64,000 nucleotides of DNA from Kitasatospora herbaricolor. Lineage in GTDB: Bacteria > Actinomycetota > Actinomycetes > Streptomycetales > Streptomycetaceae. Position 1 is the stretch's first letter, and each line of letters opens with the position of its first letter. Below the pieces are notes generated by a model. It was not told the origin of the DNA. It searched no databases and saw only the letters and a list, made by a program, of their open reading frames with translations. Position numbers and translations under genes: made by a program. Below are positions 40,632 to 49,186 of this stretch, piece by piece. The stretch is taken from positions 6,657,501 to 6,721,500 of the forward strand of contig NZ_JAUSVA010000002.1 in assembly GCF_030813695.1 (NCBI RefSeq). Direction: 5' to 3'.

Positions 40632-41717
40632 ATGCGCACTGTCGCCGTCGTCGGCACCGGACTGATCGGCACCTCCGCCGCGCTCGCCCTCACCGGCCGC
40701 GGGCTCACCGTCCACCTGGAGGACGCCGACCCGGACGCCGCGCGCACCGCCGCCTCGCTCGGCGCCGGGACCACCGAGCCGGCGGACGGCCCGGTCGACC
40801 TGGCGATCATCGCGGTGCCGCCCGCGCTGGTCGGCAAGGTCCTCGCCGACTGCCAGCGCCGCGGCCTGGCCCGCTGGTACACGGACGTCGCCAGCGTCAA
40901 GGACGGCCCCCGGGCCGAGGTGGCCGCGCTGGGGCTGGACACCGTCCACTACATCGGCAGCCACCCGATGGCCGGCCGCGAGCGCTCCGGCCCGCTGGCC
41001 GCCCGCGCCGACCTCTTCGAGGGCCGGCCCTGGGTGCTCACCCCCACCCCCGACACCGACACCGGGACGCTCAACGCGGTGCTGGAGGTGATCGCGCTCT
41101 GCGGCGCGATGCCGATCGTGATGGACGCCGCCGCGCACGACCGGGCCGTCGCGCTCGTCTCGCACGCCCCGCAGCTGCTCTCCTCGCTGGTCGCCGCCCG
41201 GCTGGAGCACGCCGACGAGACCGCCGTCCGGCTCTCCGGCCAGGGTGTCCGGGACGTCACCCGGATCGCCGCCTCCAGCCCCGCCCTGTGGGTGGACATC
41301 CTCTCCGCCAACGCCGGTGTGGTCGCGGACGTGCTGGAGGACCTCGCCACCGACCTCGGCGAGACCGTCACCGCGCTGCGGTCCATGCAGGCCGCCGACG
41401 AGGGCGAGCGGCTGGCCGGCGCGGCCGGCATCGAGGCGGTGATGCGGCGCGGCAACCACGGCCAGGCCCGGATCCCCGGCAAGCACGGTGCGCCGCCCAC
41501 CCGCTACGAGACGGTCGCCGTGGTGCTCGGCGACCAGCCCGGCGAGCTGGGCCGGCTGTTCGGCGAGGTCGGCGCGGCCGGGGTGAACATCGAGGACGTC
41601 GTGATCGAGCACTCCAGCGGGCAGCAGGTCGGCTTCGTCCAGCTCTCGGTGGCACCGGGCGCGGTCAAGCCGCTGACGGCGGCGCTGCGGGAGCGTGGCT
41701 GGAGCGTCCGGGACTGA
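40632..41717 (+). CDS. tyrA: Prephenate dehydrogenase
   Basis: A 361-residue enzyme of tyrosine synthesis, converting prephenate to 4-hydroxyphenylpyruvate with NAD. The Rossmann motif VAVVGTGLIGTSAALAL is at the very N-terminus and the catalytic His is in IGSHPMAGRERSGP. Residues about 290-361 are an ACT domain (VAVVLGDQPGELGRLFGEVGAAGVNIEDV), the usual site of tyrosine feedback control. It stands just upstream of cmk and der, the conserved streptomycete order. Confidence 0.95.
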   Translation: MRTVAVVGTGLIGTSAALALTGRGLTVHLEDADPDAARTAASLGAGTTEPADGPVDLAIIAVPPALVGKVLADCQRRGLARWYTDVASVKDGPRAEVAALGLDTVHYIGSHPMAGRERSGPLAARADLFEGRPWVLTPTPDTDTGTLNAVLEVIALCGAMPIVMDAAAHDRAVALVSHAPQLLSSLVAARLEHADETAVRLSGQGVRDVTRIAASSPALWVDILSANAGVVADVLEDLATDLGETVTALRSMQAADEGERLAGAAGIEAVMRRGNHGQARIPGKHGAPPTRYETVAVVLGDQPGELGRLFGEVGAAGVNIEDVVIEHSSGQQVGFVQLSVAPGAVKPLTAALRERGWSVRD

Positions 41718-42010
41718 CGGGCCCCCGGGTGCGCGGGCGGTCTTCCGCGCGGCCGGTGCTCGGGGACGGCCGGTCATCCGGGGACGGCCGGTCCTCCGGG
41801 ACGGGCGCAGGGGACTCCCGGACGTCCCGGAGGGCGGTCGGACGGGGACGGAGGGTGACGGCGGACGGGGCGCGCACCTGCGTCCGGGCGCCGCGTCCGG
41901 AGCCCGTGGGACGTTGGGCCGGGCGGGTGACGGCCGCAGCGGGCGGGGGTTCCGCGCCGGTCGTCTAACCTTGAGGGAGACATCCCCAGGTTTAGAGAGA
42001 GGTTCGCCCC

Positions 42011-42724
42011 GTGGACACTGCCGACCGAGCGCACGCCCCGGTCGTCGTCGCCATCGACGGACCCTCCGGCTCCGGCAAGTCGACCGTTTCCCGCGCGGTC
42101 GCCGCCCGGCTCGGACTCAGCTTCCTGGACACCGGCGCGATGTACCGCGCGATGACCTGGTGGATGCTGGCCAACGAGGTGGACGTCGACGACGCCGAGG
42201 CCGTCGCGGTCGCCTGCGCCAAGCCGGTGGTCGTCTCCGGCACCGACGCGGCCGGCCCGACCATCACCGTCGACGGCCAGGACGTCTCCGGCCCGATCCG
42301 CGGCCCCGAGGTCACCGCCCAGGTCAGCGCCGTCGCCGCCGTCCCGCAGGTGCGGGCGCGGCTGGTGGAGCTGCAGCAGCGCTGCGCCCGGGTCGCCGAG
42401 CGCGGCATCGTCGCCGAGGGCCGGGACATGGGCAGCGTGGTGTTCCCGGACGCCACCGTCAAGATCTTCCTGACCGCCTCCGAGACGGCCCGCGCCGGGC
42501 GCCGGGCCGCCGAACTGCGGGCCAAGGGCGTCGACGAGGCCACCATCACCGCGATGGCGGCCGACCTCGCCCGCCGGGACGCCGCCGACTCCTCCCGGGA
42601 GACGGCACCGCTCGCCCAGGCGGCCGACGCCGTCCTGGTCGACACCAGCGAGCTGACCCTCGACCAGGTGATCTCCACGATCGCCGCGTTGGTCGAGGAG
42701 CGGGCCGGCCTGTCGGCGGTCTGA
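42011..42724 (+). CDS. cmk: Cytidylate kinase
   Basis: A 237-residue kinase phosphorylating CMP and dCMP. The P-loop VAIDGPSGSGKSTVSRAVAARLGLSFLDTGAMYRA at residues 12-50 and the central EGRDMGSVVFPDATVKIFLTAS are family signatures. GTG at 42011 follows a gagagagg ribosome site. It lies about 200 bp before der, a pairing conserved in many bacteria. Confidence 0.96.
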   Translation: MDTADRAHAPVVVAIDGPSGSGKSTVSRAVAARLGLSFLDTGAMYRAMTWWMLANEVDVDDAEAVAVACAKPVVVSGTDAAGPTITVDGQDVSGPIRGPEVTAQVSAVAAVPQVRARLVELQQRCARVAERGIVAEGRDMGSVVFPDATVKIFLTASETARAGRRAAELRAKGVDEATITAMAADLARRDAADSSRETAPLAQAADAVLVDTSELTLDQVISTIAALVEERAGLSAV

Positions 42725-42925
42725 CCCCCGCCGGCACCACCCGCCGGCACCACTCGCCCCAACCGGCGCGCCCGTCCGACCCGGACGGCCCCCGCCGGAA
42801 GCAGTCCGAACGCATCACCCCTGATGTTTCGCACCACCCCTGATTTTTCGCGCTGCCCCGTGTCGAGGGCAGGTACGCACGGCACGTCCCTGGGAAGGGC
42901 TGCGCCGGGAAATGGAAAAACGAAG

Positions 42926-44368
42926 ATGACCGAAGACACCGCCACCGGCTCCGGTGAGCTGGACGCCGCCGACTACGCCGAGTTCATGGCCCTCGCGGCC
43001 GAGGAGGGCTTCGACGGCGAGGAGCTGGACGGCGAGGGCGCGCACGCCCCGCTGCCGGTGCTGGCCGTCGTCGGCCGGCCGAACGTCGGCAAGTCGACCC
43101 TGGTGAACCGCATCATCGGCCGCCGCGAGGCCGTCGTCGAGGACAAGCCGGGCGTCACCCGCGACCGGGTGTCCTACGAGGCGACCTGGAACGGCCGCCG
43201 CTTCAAGCTGGTCGACACCGGCGGCTGGGAGCTGGACGTCCTCGGCATCGACGCCATGGTCGCCGCGCAGGCCGAGCTCGGCATCGAGAGCGCCGACGCG
43301 GTGCTCTTCGTGGTGGACGCCACCGTCGGCGCGACCGACACCGACGAGGCCCTGATCAAGCTCATCCGGCGGGCCGGCAAGCCCACCGTGCTCTGCGCCA
43401 ACAAGGTGGACGGCCAGTCCACCGAGGCCGAGGCCGCGTACCTCTGGTCGCTGGGCCTCGGCGAGCCGTACCCCGTCTCGGCCCTGCACGGCCGTGGCTC
43501 CGGCGATCTGCTGGACGCCGTGATGGCCGCGCTGCCCGAGGCGCCGCCGCAGACCTTCGGCGTCGCCCCCGGCGGCCCGCGCCGGGTCGCGCTGATCGGC
43601 CGCCCGAACGTCGGCAAGTCGAGCCTGCTGAACAAGGTCGCGGGCGAGGACCGGGTGGTCGTCAACGAGCTGGCCGGCACCACCCGTGACCCGGTCGACG
43701 AGCTGATCGAGCTCGGCGGCAAGACCTGGAAGTTCATCGACACCGCCGGTATCCGCCGCCGGGTCCACCTCACCGCCGGCGCCGACTTCTACGCCTCGCT
43801 GCGCACCTCGTCGGCGCTGGAGAAGGCCGAGGTCGCCGTCGTGCTGGTGGACGCCAGCGAGACCCTCGCCGAGCAGGACACCCGGATCATCTCGATGGCC
43901 GTCGAGGCCGGCCGCGCCGTCGTCATCGCCTACAACAAGTGGGACCAGATGGACGAGGAGCGCCGCTTCTACCTGGAGCGGGAGATCGAGAAGGATCTCG
44001 TCCAGGTGCAGTGGGCCCCCCGGGTCAACGTCTCCGCGCTGACCGGCCGCCACATGGAGAAGCTCGTCCCGGCGATCGAGACCGCGCTGGCCGGCTGGGA
44101 GACCCGGATCACGACCGCGCGTCTCAACGCCTTCCTCGGCGAGCTGGTCGCCGCCCACCCGCACCCGATCCGGGGCGGCAAGCAGCCGCGCATCCTGTTC
44201 GGGACCCAGGCCGGCATCCGTCCGCCGCGGTTCGTCCTCTTCGCCTCCGGGTTCCTGGAGGCCGGCTACCGCCGCTTCGTGGAGCGCCGCCTGCGTGAGG
44301 AGTTCGGCTTCGTCGGCACGCCGATCTCGATCTCCGTGCGGGTGCGCGAGAAGCGCCGCCGCAAGTGA
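42926..44368 (+). CDS. der: Ribosome-assembly GTPase Der (EngA)
   Basis: A 480-residue GTPase with two tandem G domains: first P-loop VVGRPNVGKSTLVNRI near residue 51 with NKVD, second IGRPNVGKSSLLNKV near 222 with NKWD, followed by the KH-like C-terminal domain ending VRVREKRRRK. Der acts in 50S subunit assembly. The start ATG at 42926 is preceded by aaaaacgaag. The 40-residue acidic N-terminal extension is typical of actinobacterial Der. Two hairpin terminators follow. Confidence 0.96.
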   Translation: MTEDTATGSGELDAADYAEFMALAAEEGFDGEELDGEGAHAPLPVLAVVGRPNVGKSTLVNRIIGRREAVVEDKPGVTRDRVSYEATWNGRRFKLVDTGGWELDVLGIDAMVAAQAELGIESADAVLFVVDATVGATDTDEALIKLIRRAGKPTVLCANKVDGQSTEAEAAYLWSLGLGEPYPVSALHGRGSGDLLDAVMAALPEAPPQTFGVAPGGPRRVALIGRPNVGKSSLLNKVAGEDRVVVNELAGTTRDPVDELIELGGKTWKFIDTAGIRRRVHLTAGADFYASLRTSSALEKAEVAVVLVDASETLAEQDTRIISMAVEAGRAVVIAYNKWDQMDEERRFYLEREIEKDLVQVQWAPRVNVSALTGRHMEKLVPAIETALAGWETRITTARLNAFLGELVAAHPHPIRGGKQPRILFGTQAGIRPPRFVLFASGFLEAGYRRFVERRLREEFGFVGTPISISVRVREKRRRK

Positions 44369-44374
44369 CACCCC

Positions 44375-44407
44375 GGTGAGCGGCGGGCGGTGCGTCCGCC
44401 GCTCACC
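44375..44407 (+). terminator. Terminator after der
   Basis: A 15-bp stem with one G:U pair (44375-44389 with 44393-44407, ggtgagcggcgg core) starts 6 nt after the der stop. It overlaps the first unit of a triplicated 13-bp repeat. Confidence 0.78.
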
Positions 44408-44439
44408 GGACACGCTCACCGGACACGCTCACCGGACAC
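44401..44439. repeat. 13-bp tandem repeat, three copies
   Basis: gctcaccggacac is repeated exactly three times (44401-44413, 44414-44426, 44427-44439) right after the der terminator. The first unit contributes to the terminator stem, so slippage of the 3' arm is the probable origin. Confidence 0.9.
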
Positions 44440-44490
44440 GCCCAGCGAACCGGCTGAGCGGACAGTCCGTGCGGACAGTTCGAGCGGACA

Positions 44491-44526
44491 AGGAGGCCCT
44501 GGCACCCGTGGGTGCCAGGGCCTCCT
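44491..44526. terminator. Bidirectional terminator between convergent genes
   Basis: A perfect 17-bp inverted repeat (44491-44507 with 44510-44526) on aggaggccctggcaccc lies between der and the convergent hypothetical gene, able to stop transcription both ways. Confidence 0.85.
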
Positions 44527-44618
44527 GCCGTTCGGGCCCGGGCCGTCGTCCCGCGCAGGGCTCCTCGCCGTGAGCGGGTCCGGCCGTCGGTGGCCGGTGG
44601 GCCTGGGCCACCGGGCGC

Positions 44619-45260
44619 TCAGGACTCGCCGGAACTCCGGCCCGGCGGCAGTGACAGCCGGTTGCGGTGCCGCCCGCCCACCCCGGCGCCCGCGGCCTGC
44701 ACCGGGCCGAGGTAACCGGCGGCCACCCAGCCCTGCCCGTTCCCGAGCTGCCCGCCGTGCGAACCCGCCTGCGACCCGGCCCGCAGGCCGGCCGGCTGCC
44801 CGCTCTGACCGTCCGTCCGCTCCTCCGGCTGCCCGCCGGCCGGGCCGCCGGCGGTGCCGCCCTCCTGCCCCTGCTGGCCGTTCTGCTGACCCGGCATGAA
44901 CTGCGGGGCCCCGAGGGCCTGCCCCGCGTACGTGAGGAAGGCCTGCTGCTGCGGAGGGTACGACCGGGCCTCGGACCGGCTCGGGTACGGCTCCCGGACG
45001 GCGAACCCGGCGAAGCGGAGGTCCTCCTCGCCCGAGCGGTCCCCGGGCAGGGCCCGGAACAGCCGCCGGTACTCGGAGTACAGCTCGTCGTAGATCGGCG
45101 TCGTGGAGTGGGGGTGCTCCGCGTCGTACGACGGGCGCATGCCCGGGATCGGGCGGCTGGTGACGGTGGTGGGCTGACGGTGGGCTGCGGCGACGTCGTA
45201 GCTGTACACGTAGGAGCCAACGAGCGAGAACGGCAGGGGATGCGGGTCCGGGGCGCTCAC
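44619..45260 (-). CDS. Conserved streptomycete hypothetical protein
   Basis: A 213-residue protein of unknown function. The N-terminal part SLVGSYVYSYDVAAAHRQPTT and SYDAEHPHSTTPIYDELYSEYRRLFRALPGDRSGEEDLRFAGF is dense in aromatic residues and looks conserved; the last 100 residues are Gly/Gln-rich and disordered. No signal peptide or membrane segment is seen. GTG at 45260 overlaps a tgagcg context without a clear ribosome site, so the start is approximate. Confidence 0.7.
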   Translation of the reverse strand: MSAPDPHPLPFSLVGSYVYSYDVAAAHRQPTTVTSRPIPGMRPSYDAEHPHSTTPIYDELYSEYRRLFRALPGDRSGEEDLRFAGFAVREPYPSRSEARSYPPQQQAFLTYAGQALGAPQFMPGQQNGQQGQEGGTAGGPAGGQPEERTDGQSGQPAGLRAGSQAGSHGGQLGNGQGWVAAGYLGPVQAAGAGVGGRHRNRLSLPPGRSSGES

Positions 45261-45463
45261 CCCGGGCCTTCGAGGAGGGGCCCCCGGGCCGGCCGGCGGG
45301 CCGGGCCCGCCGGCCCCGGGGTCTGCCGTGCCGGCCGCCGCGCCGGGGCTGACGGCCCCGCGTCCGGGCTGACGGCTCAGGTGCCCGCTTGCCCGCCTGA
45401 CCGCTTGCCCGCCTGCCCGCTCGGTGCGGGGCGCGCGACGGCGCGGGTGCCCGCCGCGGCCGC

Positions 45464-46342
45464 TCAGGTGCCCGCGAGCGGGAGCGAGGCGGCCACCACC
45501 TGGCCCTGGGCGGCGGCCCGCTCCAACGCGAGCCGCAGCAGGTCCTCACGCGGCTGGCGGCCGATCGTACCGGCCGGCACCGCGTACATGGTGACCTCGG
45601 CCTGCTTGCCGGCCGCCACCCGCCAGGCGTCCGTGACCTGCAGCGGCTGGTGGGCCTGCCACCACCCGGTGCTGCCGCCGGCCGCGGCGGGCTGCAGGAT
45701 CGCGTGCAACTGCCCCATCACCATCAGCACCGACCAGCCGGACAGCTGGCCGGGCGTCACGTCCACGTCCGCCAGCGGCTGGAACCCGGCGTCCTGCAAC
45801 AGGCTGAGGAACTCGTCCGTGCCCGAGGTGTTGCCCGGCCGGCCGACCGGACCGGTGGGCTCGACGACCAGGGCGGCGTGACCGGTGCCGCCGTGCATCA
45901 CCAGCCCGCAGGTGATGCCGAGGACGGCGGCCTGCCCGGCGGCGGCCGGGGCGGGGAGCGGAGCCTCCGGGGCCGGGGCCGCCGCCGGGGCGGGTTCCTG
46001 GGCCGGGACGGTGTAGGAGGGCTGCCGGGGTGCGGCGACCGGCGGCTGTGCGGCCACCGGCTCCTGGGCCTGGCTGATGCTCCGGACGGCGCCGAGCAGC
46101 TGCTCCTCGGACACCGGCACCACCTGGGACGGGATGCAGCGGGAGTGCGCGAAGGCGAGCACCGCCGTCTCGTCGCCGATGAAGAGCACGGTGCTGGTGG
46201 GCTCCGTCAGGGTGTCGCCCGGTGTCCGGCAGGACGTGCATTCGTAGGTGTCGGGCGCGTGGGCCCCGCCGAGCAGGCGGTCGGCCTCGTCGTCGCCGAT
46301 CTCGGATCGAACCTCGTCGCTGACATCGAGCATGTGCGGCAC
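45464..46342 (-). CDS. Conserved hypothetical protein with two-part (N-terminal CxxC) organisation
   Basis: A 292-residue protein. GTG at 46342 (PHMLDVSDEVRSEIGDDEADRLLGG) has ggag 6 nt upstream and is preferred over a longer frame to 46399. Residues about 30-85 carry YECTSCRTPGD and STVLFIGDETAVLAFAHSRC, a possible zinc-binding CxxC...C module. After a Pro/Ala-rich linker, residues about 140-290 form a second alpha/beta domain (LVMHGGTGHAALVVEPTGPVG, WSVLMVMGQLHAILQP). It is conserved in streptomycetes; no function can be assigned. Confidence 0.75.
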   Translation of the reverse strand: MPHMLDVSDEVRSEIGDDEADRLLGGAHAPDTYECTSCRTPGDTLTEPTSTVLFIGDETAVLAFAHSRCIPSQVVPVSEEQLLGAVRSISQAQEPVAAQPPVAAPRQPSYTVPAQEPAPAAAPAPEAPLPAPAAAGQAAVLGITCGLVMHGGTGHAALVVEPTGPVGRPGNTSGTDEFLSLLQDAGFQPLADVDVTPGQLSGWSVLMVMGQLHAILQPAAAGGSTGWWQAHQPLQVTDAWRVAAGKQAEVTMYAVPAGTIGRQPREDLLRLALERAAAQGQVVAASLPLAGT

Positions 46343-46927
46343 GAAGACTCCTCGGGTTGTTGCGGGGGTGACGGGGGCGCCCCCGGCCGCCATTACCAAC
46401 GGACCCCTGTGTCAGGGGTCACGGGTGGGTCCGGGACCTGACGTGAATTGCCGCATTCCTGATGACGGAGGGTGATTCACCGGTCGCAATATGTCGATCC
46501 CGAGTGCGAATCGGGATCGGTTGACCTATGACCTGAGTCACGGTCGAACGAGGTTTGATCTAGGAAATAATGGCTAAATGGTGCATTTGGGACATGAATC
46601 CGAGATCATTACCGCTGGTAACACTTCGCTGAGCTGGGAAGTCCTCGAACTGTTTGGTTTCCCGGGTGGACGACTCGTAGCTTCATTCCCGGTGCAACGA
46701 GCACCACCCGGGTTCACCCCCCGCCGCACGGCCCGCCGGCTCACCCCGGCCCGGGACGTGCCCGCCGCAGCGACCGGCTCGAACAGGTCCGCGGTGTGAC
46801 GGAGGGCTGCCGGGGCGGCGCGGCACGTCCCATACGTGCCCGGCCGCTCATCGAGTGAGGCGAGTGAGACACGGCCCGTCCAGGGTCTGGTTCCGCATGC
46901 CCGCCCGGGGCTGTCGAGAGGAACCTC
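46343..46927. other. Divergent intergenic region upstream of rpf gene
   Basis: This 585-bp region is AT-richer than its surroundings between about 46430 and 46700. It holds a perfect 9-bp hairpin (46495-46503 with 46511-46519, cgatcccga), an 8-bp hairpin (46402-46409 with 46413-46420), a -35-like TTGACC at 46521, and the structured element described at 46661-46712. A short open frame at 46578-46799 has no third-position GC bias and is not a gene. The rpf transcript therefore probably has a long leader. Confidence 0.65.
46600..46927 (+). promoter_or_regulatory. Structured 5' leader of rpf gene, candidate riboswitch
   Basis: A nested fold is visible: CCCGGGTGG (46661-46669) pairs with CCACCCGGG (46704-46712), and inside it CTCGT (46674-46678) pairs with ACGAG (46697-46701); ggtgc/gcacc offers an alternative hairpin, and ttacc-gct-ggtaa lies at about 46608. 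Streptomyces rpfA is known to be controlled by a c-di-AMP (ydaO) riboswitch, so a riboswitch is expected here, but I could not fit the ydaO consensus by eye. Confidence 0.4.
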
Positions 46928-47683
46928 ATGACCTTCCGTAACGAGACCGCCGCTGCCACCACCACCTCCGCCAAGCGCAACCGCGTGCGGATGGTCGTCA
47001 TGGCCGGCGCTGTCGCCGCCCTGCCGGTGGCCGGCCTCGTCACGGCCCACTCGGCCTCCGCCGCGTCGGTTGCCACCTGGGACGCCGTCGCCCAGTGCGA
47101 GAGCACCGGCAACTGGAGCATCAACACCGGCAACGGCTTCTACGGCGGCCTGCAGTTCACCTCCAGCACCTGGGCCGCCTTCGGTGGCACCGCCTACGCC
47201 CCGCAGGCCAACCTGGCGACCAAGGCGCAGCAGATCGCCATCGCCGAGAAGGTGCTCGCCTCGCAGGGTCCCGGCGCCTGGCCCGTCTGCTCCGTCAAGG
47301 CCGGCCTGACCAAGGGCGGCGCCCCCGCCGCCGTGGACACCGCCGCCCCGGCCGCCAAGCCCGCCGCCCCGGCCGCCCCGGCGAAGCCCGCCGCCCCGGC
47401 CAAGCCCGCCACCTCCTCGGACGCGGCCCCCGCCGCGAAGGCCGCCCCGGCGCCGAAGGCGTCGGAGCCGGCCAAGAACTGGAGCTCCGACTCCGCGAAG
47501 TCGTGGAAGTCCGCTCCGGCCAAGAAGAGCACCGACGGCAACTACACCGTCAAGGCCGGCGACACCCTGAGCAGCATCGCCGCCGCCCAGGGCCTCGACT
47601 GGCACGCCCTGTACGCCAACAACGCCCAGGTCATCGGTGGCAACGCCGACCTGATCTTCCCCGGCCAGACCCTCACCGTCTGA
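46928..47683 (+). CDS. Resuscitation-promoting factor with LysM domain (RpfA-like)
   Basis: A 251-residue secreted muralytic enzyme. Residues 1-45 are a signal peptide (VVMAGAVAALPVAGLVTAHSASA). The Rpf domain (about 47-125) has the catalytic Glu in WDAVAQCESTGNWSINTGNGFYGGLQF. An Ala/Pro/Lys linker leads to a C-terminal LysM (NYTVKAGDTLSSIAAAQGLDWHALYANNAQVIGG) that binds peptidoglycan. Rpf proteins cleave peptidoglycan during spore germination. Architecture matches S. coelicolor RpfA, which also has an Rpf paralogue immediately downstream. Ribosome site gagagga. A 20-bp UUCG-capped terminator follows. Confidence 0.93.
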   Translation: MTFRNETAAATTTSAKRNRVRMVVMAGAVAALPVAGLVTAHSASAASVATWDAVAQCESTGNWSINTGNGFYGGLQFTSSTWAAFGGTAYAPQANLATKAQQIAIAEKVLASQGPGAWPVCSVKAGLTKGGAPAAVDTAAPAAKPAAPAAPAKPAAPAKPATSSDAAPAAKAAPAPKASEPAKNWSSDSAKSWKSAPAKKSTDGNYTVKAGDTLSSIAAAQGLDWHALYANNAQVIGGNADLIFPGQTLTV

Positions 47684-47706
47684 TCCGGTCCGGGTACCTC
47701 CGGCGC

Positions 47707-47750
47707 ACGCCGCACGGCCGCTCCCCTTCGGGGGAGCGGCCGTGCGGCGT
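47707..47750 (+). terminator. Terminator with UUCG tetraloop after rpf gene
   Basis: A perfect 20-bp stem (47707-47726 with 47731-47750) is capped by TTCG, an exceptionally stable tetraloop hairpin. It starts 24 nt after the stop and separates the two rpf genes. Confidence 0.92.
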
Positions 47751-47832
47751 GTCCGGGGTGTCGGGCGTCTCCGGCGTCTCCGGCGTGGTCGGCATCGACG
47801 CAGGCGGACGCTGCCGCGCGGGCGCCCTGACG

Positions 47833-47862
47833 GGCGTAGCGGGCCGCGCGGCCCGCTACGCC
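47833..47862. repeat. Perfect 30-bp palindrome upstream of second rpf gene
   Basis: ggcgtagcgggccgc and its exact complement are fused without a spacer. In RNA it would fold into a very stable hairpin ending 2 nt before the ATG at 47865. It is either a terminator, a DNA-level operator, or a translation block that favours a downstream start. Confidence 0.88.
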
Positions 47863-47864
47863 GG

Positions 47865-48971
47865 ATGGCAGGCACCGGCGGCGTGTCACGGCCGGTGGCG
47901 GTGGCGGCCGCCTACGCTCGACTGCTGTGCCTTCCTGGGACTAAGCGACAAGCATTCTTAATCGGCGCGGTGGCGCTCTGGCTGGCCGTGCCGGTGTCGG
48001 GCGCCGTGCTGCGCCCGGCCACCGCGGCCGCGCAGCTCGACGGGTCCGGCCCGCGCGCCCCCGTCGCGCCGGCGGTCCCCCACGCGGCCGGGGCGCCCGT
48101 TGCCCCGGCCGCCGCGCCCGCCACGCCCACCGGCGAACCGGTACCGGCCGCCCAGAGCCCGGTCACGTGGCCCGGGCGGTCGGCGGACCCGCCTCCGGAC
48201 CGTGCCGCGCCACGGCACCCCGTCCGTCCCGGCGTGCCCGGTAATCCCGGTATGTCCGGTGCGCCCGGCGCGAGGCGACCACCGGCCGGGCTCCTGCCGC
48301 CTGCCGCGAACCCTCCGCCTGCCGTGGACCTGCCGCCGGCCGCGGCCAGGGTGCCCGCTGCGCCGGTCCGGCCCGCCGTCCACGACGCGGTCTGGGACGA
48401 ACTCGCGCAGTGCGAGAGCAGCGGCGACTGGCGGGCCGACACCGGCAACGGCTACTACGGCGGCCTGCAGATCTGGCCACCCACCTGGGCGGAGGCCGGC
48501 GGACCCGCTTTCGCCGACCGCCCGGACCACGCGACGCGGCGTGAGCAGATCGTCGTCGCGGAGCAGATCCTCCGGATGCAGGGCTGGGGGGCCTGGCCCG
48601 TCTGCTCCCGCGAGATCGGTGCCACGAACATCGAGCCGGAGCCGGAGCCGGAACCAGGCCATGACCTCGGCCTTGACCCTGGCCCCGACCCCGACCCTGG
48701 CTTCGACCCCGACCCGGCCCTGGACCCGGACGGCGGTCAGGACCCGGGGCCGGCTCCCGACCCTTCCGCCGGCTCCGAGCCGGTGCAGGCCCCCTGGAAC
48801 GGCCCGCAGAACGAAGCGGCTCCCGGCCAGGTCCCCGACCCGGATCCCGGCCACGGGCGGGTGCGCGGGCAGGACCGCACGCGGGCGCACGGAAGCGACC
48901 GCGCGCCGCACCGGGGCGGAGTTCCCCCGGCGGCTGCGCCCGCGCCCGTACGTCCGGCGCCCACGCCGTGA
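47865..48971 (+). CDS. Rpf-domain transglycosylase (RpfC-like), second copy
   Basis: A secreted protein of up to 368 residues. The signal sequence is TKRQAFLIGAVALWLAVPVSG. A Pro/Ala-rich spacer precedes an Rpf domain (about residues 175-250) with catalytic Glu in WDELAQCESSGDWRADTGNGYYGGLQIWPPTW. The C-terminus is a long acidic Asp/Pro repeat (EPEPEPEPGHDLGLDPGPDPDPGF) with no LysM. The start is uncertain: ATG 47865 sits against a 30-bp palindrome, while GTG 47883 or 47895 would still keep the signal peptide. The tandem arrangement with the LysM-type Rpf mirrors SCO3097-SCO3098. Confidence 0.83.
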   Translation: MAGTGGVSRPVAVAAAYARLLCLPGTKRQAFLIGAVALWLAVPVSGAVLRPATAAAQLDGSGPRAPVAPAVPHAAGAPVAPAAAPATPTGEPVPAAQSPVTWPGRSADPPPDRAAPRHPVRPGVPGNPGMSGAPGARRPPAGLLPPAANPPPAVDLPPAAARVPAAPVRPAVHDAVWDELAQCESSGDWRADTGNGYYGGLQIWPPTWAEAGGPAFADRPDHATRREQIVVAEQILRMQGWGAWPVCSREIGATNIEPEPEPEPGHDLGLDPGPDPDPGFDPDPALDPDGGQDPGPAPDPSAGSEPVQAPWNGPQNEAAPGQVPDPDPGHGRVRGQDRTRAHGSDRAPHRGGVPPAAAPAPVRPAPTP

Positions 48972-49186
48972 CCGGACGGGGCTGTACCTGATCTGCACGG
49001 GGCCGCCGTGGTCGCCCCGTGCCCCTGAGTGCAGCCGGGCCCGGAGTGTCGCCCCGCCGGGCCCGGCCGGCGTCGCCACCACCCCCGGGCGCGGGAATTT
49101 GCCGGGCCGCTGGAGAATTCGACTGGACGAAGGCGGTAGCCGGGCGGAGGACCTCCCCCGGGCCGCCCGGGAGAGGAAACACACCC

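Noticed and set aside
46640..46730. Minus-strand match to ydaO riboswitch pieces (ggggtgaac and gggaaaccaa)
   Set aside because: The conserved pieces occur in the wrong order and on the strand opposite to the rpf gene.
46578..46799. 73-codon open frame in the rpf leader
   Set aside because: Third codon positions show no GC bias, no ribosome site is present and the tail is random Arg/Pro sequence; the region is better explained as structured RNA.
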